A stretch of DNA of 64,000 bases, taken from positions 434,001 through 498,000 of the forward strand of contig CBDCSV010000007.1 of NCBI GenBank assembly GCA_965221855.1, in the 5' to 3' direction. Below are positions 43,422-52,525 of the stretch, one piece after another (the stretch's first letter is position 1; every line of letters starts with the position of its first letter). The translations under genes were made by a program, and so were the position numbers. This DNA comes from JAJDXO01 sp965221855. Its GTDB lineage: Bacteria; Pseudomonadota; Alphaproteobacteria; Rhodospirillales; UBA2165. The notes beneath the pieces were generated by a model that made no database searches, was not told where the DNA came from, and was given only the letters and a program-made list of their open reading frames with translations.

Positions 43422-44624
43422 TTAGGGCAGGCGTCCGCCGGGCGCGACGCCCCAGGCCATATCGACGATCTTTTCGTCCGAGGCCTCGTCGCAGGCCTTC
43501 TTGAACGCGGCCATCACCTTGGCGCCGGTGGTTTCGTTCCAGAACCAATCGGCGATCTGCATGCTCGACGCGATGCAGCCTTCGGCCGCCACGGCCTCCG
43601 AGTAGTAGGCCTTGAAGTCCTCGCTGGCGAGCTTCAGGGCCATGGCCAGCGGGAATTCCGGATTGGGACTGCGAATACCCTCGTCCTCGACGAAGGCCAG
43701 CAGCAACGCGCTCGCCATCTCGATATTCATCCCGCTGACGCCGACGGTGGTTCTACCGCGCCGCGCCTTGGCCTTCTCGTAGGCCGGACGGAGGGCGTCG
43801 ATCTCGGCGTTCACCGCGGTCCTGAGGCCGGCCAGATCACCGGTGTCCTCGAACACCGGCGGCAATTCGACGGCGCAGTCCCAGCCATCGGTCGGCTTGC
43901 CGTCCGGCGGATCGTCGTCGAAGTCCGCCAGAACGGGCCCCGAGGGGCTCTCCATGAGTTCGAGTTGCTGCTTCAGCACCTGTTTCTGGAACTCGGCGTC
44001 GGTCGGCGCGCCGTAGGGGCGCCCCAGCTCGAACGGCACGGCGAGACCTCTCGGCACGCCGATCTTCTCCGTATGGAGCTTGATCAGGCTGATGATCGCC
44101 GTCACGAAGCCTTCCCGCTCCAAGTAGTTGGCCAGCACGCTCACGGCGCGCGTGCACATGGGTCAGACGCCCGACAGGGCGACCGCGTCGACGTTGTCCT
44201 CCTTGAGAATTGCCGCGGCCTCCTTGGCCTTCTGCTCCATGCCGGTGGGGTCGGTCGCGCCCATGAACGAGATATGATTCTTCGCGACCGAGCCGATGAA
44301 GCCCTCTTCGGCGAGTTCCCTGATACGATCGATCGGGAAGGACACGTTGATGTCTTCCTGAAATCCCGACCGGTCATAGTTGGACGAAACGTGGCTCATG
44401 AACAGGTCCGCGCCGTCCGTGTCGGAAGGAATGACGCGATAATCCACATCGCCCCTGAAAAACGGCCGGTCGGTCTTGAGATGCAGTCCGGCGGAAGAGA
44501 CGATCGCCACCCGCATTTCGCTGAGCGGCTTCGCCTCGCTCCAGGCGCCGCCCTCGACCTCCGGCAGTACCAGGTCGGTCATCCGCTGCGCCATCGCGGG
44601 CGCCAGCGCGTCCATCCTAACCAT
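43422..44624 (-). CDS. GrdB/PrdB-like selenoprotein (glycine/betaine/D-proline reductase selenoprotein B family), UGA = Sec
   Basis: A single frame of 401 codons crossed by TGA at 44163-44165 (codon 154). Upstream: NHISFMGATDPTGMEQKAKEAAAILKEDNVDAVALSGV; then U-PMCTRAVSVLANYLEREGF. The UxxCTR motif after a strand ending in SGx is the redox centre of GrdB/PrdB-type selenoproteins, and the downstream KIGVPRGLAVPFELGRPYG is also family-like. Free-living aerobes carry short GrdB-like paralogues of unknown substrate; a reductase acting on a C-N or C-S bond is inferred. Its start is divergent from selA (175 bp apart), which supports co-evolution with the selenocysteine machinery. A stem-loop with a GU apex follows the UGA. 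Confidence 0.85.
44135..44155 (-). promoter_or_regulatory. Candidate bacterial SECIS hairpin in the GrdB-like gene
   Basis: On the minus strand, beginning 8 nt after the UGA: a perfect 6-bp stem GCACGC / GCGTGC with the nine-base loop GCGCCGTGA. The apex CCGTGAG is the same as in the hairpin of the AhpD-like selenoprotein gene, consistent with one SelB binding both. Confidence 0.65.
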
Positions 44625-44799
44625 GTATCACCCCATCCAATGAGTTAACGAATTCGCTGGCGGGACTAGATCGGAATTCAAATTCCCTGTCAAACCCCGC
44701 TCTCCCTTCGGTGCGCTTGCCACCATTTGGGAACCTTGACGGGCCCGAAGCGGCGAAATAGCCTCCGGGAACCCAGGGAAATCAGGCGTCTGTTCGACC

Positions 44800-46227
44800 A
44801 TGACAGAGACCTCCAAACCGCTGCAGGCCGTGTTGCCGTCGGTAGACAAGCTGCTGCGCCATGATGACGGCCGGGCGCTGGCCGAGGCCTACGGCCGCGC
44901 GGCGGCCACCGATGCCGTCCGCGCCGTCATCGAGGAGTTGCGGCAACGGGTTTTCGGCGCCGGCGAGGACGCCGATACCGGGGAGGAGGCCGTGCTGGCT
45001 TCCGCCGCGGATCTGCTGGCGGCGAAATCGGCGCCGTCGCTCAAAAAAGTCTTCAACCTGACGGGCACGGTCCTGCACACCAACCTGGGCCGCGCACCCC
45101 TGCCGCCGGAGGCGATCGAGGCCATGACCCTCGTTGCCGGCGGCGCCTCCAACCTGGAATACGATTTGGAAAGCGGCAGGCGGGGCGACCGGGACGTTCA
45201 TGTGGACGATCTGTTGGCCGAGCTGACCGGCGCCGAGGCGGCGACGGTGGTGAACAACAACGCGGCGGCGGTTCTGCTGGTTCTCAATACGCTGGCCAAG
45301 GGCAAGGAGGTTCCCGTCTCCCGCGGCCAGCTGGTGGAGATCGGCGGCTCGTTCCGCATGCCCGACATCATCCGCCGGGCCGGCTGCAAAATGCATGAGG
45401 TCGGGACCACCAACCGGACGCATTTGAAGGATTTCGAGGAAGCCATCAGCGGCAAGACGGCGTTGCTGCTGAAGGTCCATACCTCCAACTACGAGGTGCA
45501 GGGCTTCACCAAGGAGGTGAGCGACGCCGAACTCGCACAGCTGGCGCGGAAACACGGCATTCCCTGCGTCGATGATCTCGGCAGCGGCACGCTGGTGGAC
45601 CTCGCCCAATTCGGCCTGCCCCACGAGCCGACGGCGGCGGAAGCGTTGGCCCAGGGCATGTCAGTGGTGACGTTCTCCGGCGACAAGCTGCTGGGCGGGC
45701 CGCAGGCCGGCATGATCGTCGGCGAGAGGGACCTCATCGACAAGATCAAGAAGAACCCGATGAAGCGGGCCTTGCGGATCGACAAGGTGACCATGGCGGC
45801 GCTGAGCGCCGTGCTCCGCCTCTATCTCGATCCCGACCGCCTCGTGGAGCGCATGCCGGCGCTCAGGCTGCTGGCGCGCCGAGCCGATGAAATCGCCGCC
45901 ACCGGCAAGCGAATCGTCGATCCGGTGTCCCGGGCCCTTGACGGGATCGCCGCCGTCGAGCTGGCCGGCTGCCAGAGCCAGATCGGCAGCGGTTCCCTGC
46001 CGGTGGAGCGGCTGGAGAGCGCCGCCCTCCGCATTACCCCGTCGACCGGCAGGCGGGGCGGCGGCGCCGCGCTCAATCGAATCGCCAAGGCGTTCCGCTC
46101 GCTTCCCATCCCGGTCATCGGCCGGGTTCACGAAGGCGCCTTCCTTCTCGATCTCCGCTGCCTCGAAGACGTGGAAGCCTTCGTCGGCCAGCTCGATCAG
46201 TTGACACCGGGGGGCGCGTCCAGGTGA
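44800..46227 (+). CDS. selA: L-seryl-tRNA(Sec) selenium transferase
   Basis: 475 residues (E. coli SelA is 463). Fold-type I PLP enzyme that converts Ser-tRNA(Sec) to Sec-tRNA(Sec) using selenophosphate. Signatures: LPSVDKLLRH, NLTGTVLHTNLGRAPLP, YDLESGRRGDRDVHVDDLL, VVNNNAAAVLLVLNTLA, and the PLP lysine in VTFSGDKLLGGPQAG. Its stop overlaps the selB start (GTGA, 46224-46227), so the two are translationally coupled. Divergent from the GrdB-like selenoprotein. selC (tRNA-Sec) and selD are not in the window. Confidence 0.96.
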   Translation: MTETSKPLQAVLPSVDKLLRHDDGRALAEAYGRAAATDAVRAVIEELRQRVFGAGEDADTGEEAVLASAADLLAAKSAPSLKKVFNLTGTVLHTNLGRAPLPPEAIEAMTLVAGGASNLEYDLESGRRGDRDVHVDDLLAELTGAEAATVVNNNAAAVLLVLNTLAKGKEVPVSRGQLVEIGGSFRMPDIIRRAGCKMHEVGTTNRTHLKDFEEAISGKTALLLKVHTSNYEVQGFTKEVSDAELAQLARKHGIPCVDDLGSGTLVDLAQFGLPHEPTAAEALAQGMSVVTFSGDKLLGGPQAGMIVGERDLIDKIKKNPMKRALRIDKVTMAALSAVLRLYLDPDRLVERMPALRLLARRADEIAATGKRIVDPVSRALDGIAAVELAGCQSQIGSGSLPVERLESAALRITPSTGRRGGGAALNRIAKAFRSLPIPVIGRVHEGAFLLDLRCLEDVEAFVGQLDQLTPGGASR

Positions 46228-48164
46228 TCGTCGCGACCGCCGGCCACATCGACCACGGCAAGACCCTGCTGGTGCGGGCATTGACCGGGGTCGACACCGA
46301 CCGGCTGCCGGAAGAGAAAAAACGCGGCATGTCCATCGATCTGGGCTTCGCCTACAAGCCGATGGCCAGCGGCAAGGTCATGGGATTCGTCGACGTGCCG
46401 GGTCACGAGCGCTTCGTCCGCAACATGCTGGCCGGCGTTTCCGGCATCGACTACGCGCTGCTGGTCATCGCCGCCGACGACGGACCCATGCCCCAGACCG
46501 AGGAGCACCTGGCGATTCTCGACCTCCTCGGCATCGATCAGGGGGTGGTCGCGCTGACCAAGATCGACCGCGCCGACGACGCGAGGATCACGGACGTCAC
46601 CGAACAGATCGAGTTCCTGTTGATGGAGACCGGCCTCGAGGGATCGGAAATCCTGCCCGTGTCCGCGGTGACCGGCGACGGGATCGACGGACTCAAGGAG
46701 CATCTGGCCGTCGCTTCCGAGCTGATCGGCGACCGGGAGGTTCAAGGCAATTTCCGCCTCGCCATCGACCGGGCGTTTACCCTCCAGGGCGCCGGCCTCA
46801 TCGTCACCGGCTCGGTGTTCGCCGGCGCGGTGAAGGTGGGCGATCAACTGACCCTCACCCCCGGCGGCCAGGGCGTCCGGGTGCGCGGCATCCACGCCCA
46901 GAACGAGGAAGCCGACGCGGGGGCGGCCGGTCAGCGCTGCGCCCTCAACATCACCGGCCAAAACCTCGCGAAGGACGACGTGCACCGGGGCGACTGGCTG
47001 GTCGCCGATGCGATCCACGATCCCGTCCCCCGGTTCGATGCCCGGCTCCGGGTGCTGCCGGGCGAGGCTAGGTCCCTCAAGCACTGGACGCCGGTCCATG
47101 TCCACCTGGGCGCCGCCGAAATTCCCGGCCGCGTCGCGGTCCTTGAAGACAGGAACATCCCGCCCGGCGGGAGCGCGCTGGTGCAGATCGTTCTCGACCG
47201 GCGGATCGGCGCGCTGCGCGGTGACGGATTCATTCTTCGCGATCAGTCGGCGACCCGGACCATCGCCGGCGGCCGGGTGCTCGACCCCCACGGCCCCGCC
47301 CGGGGCCGCGCCAGGCCCGAACGTCTCGCCGCCATCGCCGCCATGGAGGAACGCACCGCCGCCGATGCGCTCCGCAAGCTTCTCGACCGGCAGGCGCTGG
47401 GCGTCGATCTTCCGGCGTTCGTCGTCGGCTGGAACCTGAACGGCGGCGAACAGGCCGCGCTGTGGGAGGCGGTCGAGATCGTCCGCGCCGGTGAAGACTT
47501 GGAGACCGGCTACGCGCCAGTGCACTGGACCGAAATCCGGGACGGCATCACGGCCGCGCTCCGGGCATGGCACGAAAACGCGCCCGAGAAGTCCGGGCCC
47601 AGCGCCGAAGGGCTCCGCCGCGAGACCGGCGTCCGGATGCCGGCCAAACGGTTTACGCCCATTCTCGAAACCCTGGTCGCCGACGGAACCATCGTCAACC
47701 GGGGCGCCAGCTACTTCCTGCCGGGCTTCGAGCCCCAATTGTCGTCCAAGGACGAAGCGCTGTGGAAGCGGATCAGGCCGATCCTCGAAGACGGGCATAC
47801 GAGGCCGCCGGTGGTCCACGACATCGCCGAACAGATCAAGTCGCCCGCCAAGGCGGTGGAGAGCTTCCTCGTCCGCTGCGCCCGGCTGGGCCTGGTCCAT
47901 CGCGTCGCCAAGAACCGGTTTCTGCTTCCCGATGCGGTCCTCGAACTCGGCGAGATCGCCGAGGCCCTGGGCCGCGAGAGCAAGGAGCAGGGCTTCGGCG
48001 CCGCCGCCTTCCGGGACCGCTCGGGCGTCGGGCGCAACCTCGCCATCGAGATCCTCGAATATTTCGATCATGCCGGCCTCACCTGGCGGAGCGGCAACGA
48101 ACGCAAGGTCCTCAAACCGGTCGCCGAGGTTTTCGGCGAAATTGCGGCTAGCCCCGGTCCATGA
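46224..48164 (+). CDS. selB: Selenocysteine-specific elongation factor
   Basis: 646 residues from GTG 46224. EF-Tu-like GTPase motifs: GHIDHGKT (G1), DVPGHERFVRNML (G3), TKIDRAD (G4). OB-fold domains 2 and 3 follow, and then a long C-terminal winged-helix region (DIAEQIKSPAKAVESFLVRC, FRDRSGVGRNLAIEILEYFDHAGL) that binds the SECIS hairpin. SelB carries Sec-tRNA(Sec) to the ribosome at UGA codons next to a SECIS. Convergent with the molybdoenzyme operon; the 3' ends overlap by about 17 bp. Confidence 0.96.
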   Translation: MIVATAGHIDHGKTLLVRALTGVDTDRLPEEKKRGMSIDLGFAYKPMASGKVMGFVDVPGHERFVRNMLAGVSGIDYALLVIAADDGPMPQTEEHLAILDLLGIDQGVVALTKIDRADDARITDVTEQIEFLLMETGLEGSEILPVSAVTGDGIDGLKEHLAVASELIGDREVQGNFRLAIDRAFTLQGAGLIVTGSVFAGAVKVGDQLTLTPGGQGVRVRGIHAQNEEADAGAAGQRCALNITGQNLAKDDVHRGDWLVADAIHDPVPRFDARLRVLPGEARSLKHWTPVHVHLGAAEIPGRVAVLEDRNIPPGGSALVQIVLDRRIGALRGDGFILRDQSATRTIAGGRVLDPHGPARGRARPERLAAIAAMEERTAADALRKLLDRQALGVDLPAFVVGWNLNGGEQAALWEAVEIVRAGEDLETGYAPVHWTEIRDGITAALRAWHENAPEKSGPSAEGLRRETGVRMPAKRFTPILETLVADGTIVNRGASYFLPGFEPQLSSKDEALWKRIRPILEDGHTRPPVVHDIAEQIKSPAKAVESFLVRCARLGLVHRVAKNRFLLPDAVLELGEIAEALGRESKEQGFGAAAFRDRSGVGRNLAIEILEYFDHAGLTWRSGNERKVLKPVAEVFGEIAASPGP

Positions 48165-49779
48165 TCGACGGCGCGGCGAGGGAACCCGATCCCCGCCGGG
48201 GGAATTTAGCGAAGGCAAAGCCCTGCTGATGACACGCCCTGGTAATCACCAGCGCCTTCCAGAACCCGCCGCCGATCAGGACGAACACGCCGGCGGCCCC
48301 CGACACCCAGGCCGGCACGGCGGCCCACGCGGCGGCCGCGGCGAACAACACCACGGGGATCAGGTGCCCCGACACGTTGAGCATGGCCGTCGACGATTCC
48401 AGGATTCCCCGGCTCAACGGGCCGATGCCGTTGGCCTTGGCGCCCCGCACATACATGCGCCACAGGCCGTAATTGATCAGGCCAAGAAGAATGCCGGCGA
48501 GGGGCAGCAGGAAACCGCCCTCGACTGAAATACCGTAGACCGCGAATACGATGGCCGAGAGGCCGACACCTTCGTAGAGGCCGGTGGCCACCAGCATGGC
48601 CGGCATCATGGGGACCCGCCAGGTGGGGATGCCCTTGGCCGTGTGCAGTATCTTGGCCTGGCAATAGAGGAACACCAGGGCCGCCGCCGCGGCCAGCAAA
48701 TGAAGCGACGGCAACTGCCAGACGAAGCCGGCGGCGATGGCCGGATACAGCAGCCCGACGGCATAGATTTCGCGGCTCATCCATGAGGTTTGCGGGCGCA
48801 GGATGGCCAAGGGCGCGCGCAGCTTCCGGCCGATCTTGAGCCAGACGAAAAACAGGCCGACGGCGATGATCCCGGCGGCGCCCAGGTTCATCTTGGCGAG
48901 CGTGGCGCCGTCAAGGCCGGTGGACAGATGCAGCAGGTAGGCGATGACGATCATGCCTGCGCCGAACCCGCCGAGAATGAAATTCATCGCCGCCCGCATA
49001 TCCCAGAAGGTCTGGGGCTGGCCGACCAGCGGATTGGCCGGATCGCTCATCGCCTCGTCGCCGGTATCGGCCTCGTTGAGGTCCCGGCCCGGCACCGCAG
49101 GCGTCTCGTAGAGATATTTGATCTGCGGATCGGTGCCGAGCTCCGAATGCATCTGGAAATGGCTGTTTTCCTCCACCAGCCTGGAGACGTGGCTGCCGGG
49201 GTCGTTGAAGTCGCCGAATTGGATCGCGCTGGCGATGCACGACGCGGCGCAGGCCGGGGTCGCGTCCGGGTCCACCCCCGGCGACAGGCCGGCGGCGAGA
49301 CCGTCATCGACCCGGTCGATGCAGAAGGTGCACTTCTGGGCGACGCCGAACCGTTCGTCGTGGGCGACCGCCTCCTCCTGAAGCGTTTTCTCTCCGAAAT
49401 AGAACTCCTTGTCGTGAACGATGGTCCGCGCCTGGTAGGGACAGGCGACGGCGCAGGACGCGCAGCCGATACACAGATCGTAGTCCATGGTGACCAGCCC
49501 GTCGGCCCGCTGCTTGGTGGCGCCGGTCGGGCAGACGGGCACGCAGGGCGGCTCGGCGCAGTGCTGGCAGCCGACCACCATGAACACCCGCTCCACATCG
49601 GGGAAGGTGCCGGTTTCCACGTCCAGAACCCGCCGCCACTGGACGCCGGGGACCGTGTCGTTGGCATGCTTGCAGGCGATGGTGCAGGTCTGGCAGCCGA
49701 CGCAGCGGTTGACGTCGACCACCATGCCCCACCGGCGCTCGTCGGGGCGCCGGGAGATATCCGAATCGACCTCGTTCAT
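48148..49779 (-). CDS. Fused iron-sulfur (DmsB/PadC-like) and membrane-anchor (DmsC/NrfD-like) subunit
   Basis: 543 residues from ATG 49777-49779, overlapping the catalytic-subunit stop (ATGA). The N-terminal about 230 residues form a four-[4Fe-4S] electron-transfer module: C26/29/32/36, C71/74/79/83, C103/106/109/113 and C150/153/177/181. From about residue 245 (MSDPANPLVG...) the protein is hydrophobic with about eight membrane helices, typical of the DmsC quinone-reactive anchor. These are normally two genes; here they are joined in frame. An internal ATG at 49048-49050, preceded by GAGG, could also start the anchor separately. It passes electrons between the molybdenum subunit and the quinone pool. 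Confidence 0.87.
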   Translation of the reverse strand: MNEVDSDISRRPDERRWGMVVDVNRCVGCQTCTIACKHANDTVPGVQWRRVLDVETGTFPDVERVFMVVGCQHCAEPPCVPVCPTGATKQRADGLVTMDYDLCIGCASCAVACPYQARTIVHDKEFYFGEKTLQEEAVAHDERFGVAQKCTFCIDRVDDGLAAGLSPGVDPDATPACAASCIASAIQFGDFNDPGSHVSRLVEENSHFQMHSELGTDPQIKYLYETPAVPGRDLNEADTGDEAMSDPANPLVGQPQTFWDMRAAMNFILGGFGAGMIVIAYLLHLSTGLDGATLAKMNLGAAGIIAVGLFFVWLKIGRKLRAPLAILRPQTSWMSREIYAVGLLYPAIAAGFVWQLPSLHLLAAAAALVFLYCQAKILHTAKGIPTWRVPMMPAMLVATGLYEGVGLSAIVFAVYGISVEGGFLLPLAGILLGLINYGLWRMYVRGAKANGIGPLSRGILESSTAMLNVSGHLIPVVLFAAAAAWAAVPAWVSGAAGVFVLIGGGFWKALVITRACHQQGFAFAKFPRRGSGSLAAPSIMDRG

Positions 49780-52520
49780 GCCGCCGCCCGTTTGGGCCCG
49801 TCGCCCTTGGTGATTTTCACCCGGGTGATGTCCGAGCCGCTGCCCGTGGAGTCGGTCAGCTTCAGGGACAGGTCGGTCAGCGAGTTCAGGCTCGGCAGGT
49901 TGAGGTCCTTGGCGTAGGGCGTCTTCCAATGATCGAACTGGCCGATCATCAGGACCGTATCCGGCCGGATTCCCTCCCGGAGCACCGCGTAGCCGCGGGT
50001 CTCGCCGGAGATCGACTGGATGGTCACCGGGTCGCCTTCCTCGAGGCCCAGTTCCCGGGCGCGTTTCCGGTTGATGATGACGCCCTTGTGGCCGGCGATG
50101 TTGTTGGCCACTTCGTTGATCATCGGAATGCCCACATTGGCGCCCCAGGAATACTGCATGGAGCGCGCGGTCAGCGCCCAGAAGGGGAAGGCGTCCGGAT
50201 CGCCGCCCCGGTCCCTGACGTAATTGAGCCAGATATCCGGGAACCGTTCGTAGGTCGGCATGGGTTCGTATTCCTCGAGCTGTTCGTCCCACCATTCGAC
50301 GCCGATTTCATGGAGCCGGTGGGCGAGCTGGGTGCCGTGGCGCAGGATGCGCTCCTGGTAGGGCAGCTCGAAGCGGATGCCGTTGGCCTTGAGGTGCGGG
50401 TACAGATACCAGTGAAGCTTGGAGAACGGCCTGAGCATGTAGCCGTGCTCCTTGAACCAGTCGATGCCGACCACGTTCTCGCCGTTGGACATGTCGTGGC
50501 TCGCCGCCTTGGCGGTGGCGTCCCAGATCTCCTCGAGGCCGTGGGGCTGGGTCTCGTCGAGGCCGTAATCGTAGTCGTCGGTCACCAGCCGCATGCCGGC
50601 GGCGCCCTTGTTGATGGCCTTGTTGTAGGCCTCCAGGATGCCGCCGCGCTCGGCGAGCGCCGTCGCGATGTCGGTCATGTCCTTGGAATCGACCACCTTG
50701 TCGCCGGCGGGCTGACGGATGCACCAGCCCTCGTGACCCCAGAGCTGTTCGATGAACTTGGTGTTGCCGAGCTGGATAAGCTGGAGGCTTTCCAGGTCGG
50801 TGTTTTCCGGCAGCAGGATGTCGGCGAAGTGGTTGGTCTCGTCGTGGGTGTAGGCGAAGGCGACGATGAACGGGAACTCGGCCACCCGCTCGGCGACCTC
50901 GGGCGCGTTCCACGACGAGATCGCCGGATTGGTCCGGTAACAGAACCACATGGCGGGCTTGGTCGGCTCCGGCCAATTCTCCGGCGGGCGCTTCTGGAAC
51001 AGCCACGGCAGGTGGGCGGGCCCGAGCGCCGGCGACCACGCCGAATTGGCGACCAGCGGGACCAGCGTCCGGAAGGCGTTGCGGATGTGGGGCTTGGCCA
51101 GCCATTCCTGCTTGGAGGTTTCGTTGAACGGGAACTCCATGAAGCCGTCCCGGTTGATCACCGCCGACGTCTTGCGGTCGTCGGCGGGCCGGTTGAGCTT
51201 CACGTTGGTGCCGATCATGCCGCCCGGCACTTCGAGGGCGCCGACCAGGGTCAGCAGCAGCGTCCGCGCCCAGCAGGCATTGTAGCCGCCCCAGCCGTTG
51301 TTGACCGTCTTGCCCAGCAGGATGGCGACGGGCCGGTGGGGGAGGGTTTGGCCCTCGATCTCGATGGTCGCGCCGACGGTCGCCTGCTCGATGAACTCGT
51401 CGGCCACCTTGCGGATCTTGTCGGCCGGGACATCGCATTCCTCCGCGGCCCATTCCGGCGTGTAGGGCCTGATATGGTCGAGCAGCTTCTGGTGGGCGGG
51501 CTCGGCCTCCGCCGACGCATGCTCCCAGCGCTGCTCGTCGGGGCCGTCCTCGACGCCCGCGCAGGTATAGGCGCCCTCCAGGGCCGGCTCTCCGATCTCC
51601 GCGTCGAAGGGCTTGGCCGCGCCGTCGGCGAGGTCCCAGATCAGGGGCTTGAGGCTGACGGGATCGCGCATGAAGTAGCCGTTGGGGCCGATCAGGTAGG
51701 GCGCGTTGGAATCGTCCGCGATCCGTTCCATGTCGCAGATTTCCCGCCACGGACGCTCGATCAGGATGCGGTTGATCATGGCATAGAGGAAGGCGACGTC
51801 GGTCTTGGGCTTGACCGGGATCCATTCGGCGGACACCGCGCCGGTCACCGACAGGTGCGGCTCGACCTGAACCCGCTTCATGCCCCGGGCCCGCCCGTCG
51901 GCGTGCCGCCAGATGCCGGCGACGCCGGCCGACGCATCCCCGTTGTGGCCGAAGGAGATGATGTAATTGCAGTGGGGCGTGTCGGGCGCGACGATGAACG
52001 CCCGGTGCCACAACTCGCCGTACAGGTGTTCTGAGTGATAGCACTTCACCCCCTGGCCCGCGCCGAAGCCGAGATCGACACCGCCGAAGGCCGACAAGAG
52101 GGCGGGGAAGGTGCCCATGTACTGGGTCGGCGTGCCGCCGCCGCCGAAGCTGGCGGCGATCTTGGGATATCCGGATTCGTCCAGCGGCCCGCCGGCCAGC
52201 GTGTCCTCGATCTTGTGGCCGACGATCTCGATCGCCTCGTCCCAGGAGATCGGCACGAAGCCGGGATCCTCGTCCTTGCCTTTCCTGGGATTGGTCCGCT
52301 TCATCGGTGATTGGATGCGGTGCGGGTTATAGGTCTTCTGGATCACGCCATAGGCCTTGACGCACACCCGGCCGCCGCCGGGATGCTCGTCCTCGATGTC
52401 GTAGTTGGATTCGATGCGGGTCGCGACGCCGTCCTCGACCTCGACCTTCATCAGGTCGGGCCCGGCGACGCACTGGTAGCAGAAGATGGGGACCTGTTTT
52501 TTGGTCTTGATTTCGTTCAT
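49776..52520 (-). CDS. Molybdopterin oxidoreductase catalytic subunit (DMSO-reductase family; phenylacetyl-CoA oxidoreductase PadB-like?)
   Basis: 914 residues. The N-terminus lacks a Tat signal, so the enzyme faces the cytoplasm. The FeS segment has C14, C17 and C53 but no cysteine at the usual third position (CYQCVAGPD), so the proximal cluster is atypical or has a non-Cys ligand. The likely Mo ligand is C160 in GAGQGVKCYHSEH; it is cysteine, not selenocysteine. Later family landmarks: FSFGHNGDA-type region, WIPVKPKTDVAFLYAM, PAISSWNAPEVAER, LLPENTDLES, and the C-terminal RKRARELGLEEGDPVTIQS. Cytoplasmic location, a DmsB/C partner and a neighbouring acyl-CoA thioesterase suggest a CoA-thioester substrate, as for PadBCD. 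The assignment below family level is inference. Confidence 0.83.
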   Translation of the reverse strand: MNEIKTKKQVPIFCYQCVAGPDLMKVEVEDGVATRIESNYDIEDEHPGGGRVCVKAYGVIQKTYNPHRIQSPMKRTNPRKGKDEDPGFVPISWDEAIEIVGHKIEDTLAGGPLDESGYPKIAASFGGGGTPTQYMGTFPALLSAFGGVDLGFGAGQGVKCYHSEHLYGELWHRAFIVAPDTPHCNYIISFGHNGDASAGVAGIWRHADGRARGMKRVQVEPHLSVTGAVSAEWIPVKPKTDVAFLYAMINRILIERPWREICDMERIADDSNAPYLIGPNGYFMRDPVSLKPLIWDLADGAAKPFDAEIGEPALEGAYTCAGVEDGPDEQRWEHASAEAEPAHQKLLDHIRPYTPEWAAEECDVPADKIRKVADEFIEQATVGATIEIEGQTLPHRPVAILLGKTVNNGWGGYNACWARTLLLTLVGALEVPGGMIGTNVKLNRPADDRKTSAVINRDGFMEFPFNETSKQEWLAKPHIRNAFRTLVPLVANSAWSPALGPAHLPWLFQKRPPENWPEPTKPAMWFCYRTNPAISSWNAPEVAERVAEFPFIVAFAYTHDETNHFADILLPENTDLESLQLIQLGNTKFIEQLWGHEGWCIRQPAGDKVVDSKDMTDIATALAERGGILEAYNKAINKGAAGMRLVTDDYDYGLDETQPHGLEEIWDATAKAASHDMSNGENVVGIDWFKEHGYMLRPFSKLHWYLYPHLKANGIRFELPYQERILRHGTQLAHRLHEIGVEWWDEQLEEYEPMPTYERFPDIWLNYVRDRGGDPDAFPFWALTARSMQYSWGANVGIPMINEVANNIAGHKGVIINRKRARELGLEEGDPVTIQSISGETRGYAVLREGIRPDTVLMIGQFDHWKTPYAKDLNLPSLNSLTDLSLKLTDSTGSGSDITRVKITKGDGPKRAAA

Positions 52521-52525
52521 GGGGG

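Noticed and set aside
49776..52520. Molybdoenzyme as a selenocysteine-containing formate dehydrogenase, given the nearby selAB
   Set aside because: The probable Mo ligand is Cys160, the frame has no internal TGA, and the FDH VxHG context is absent.
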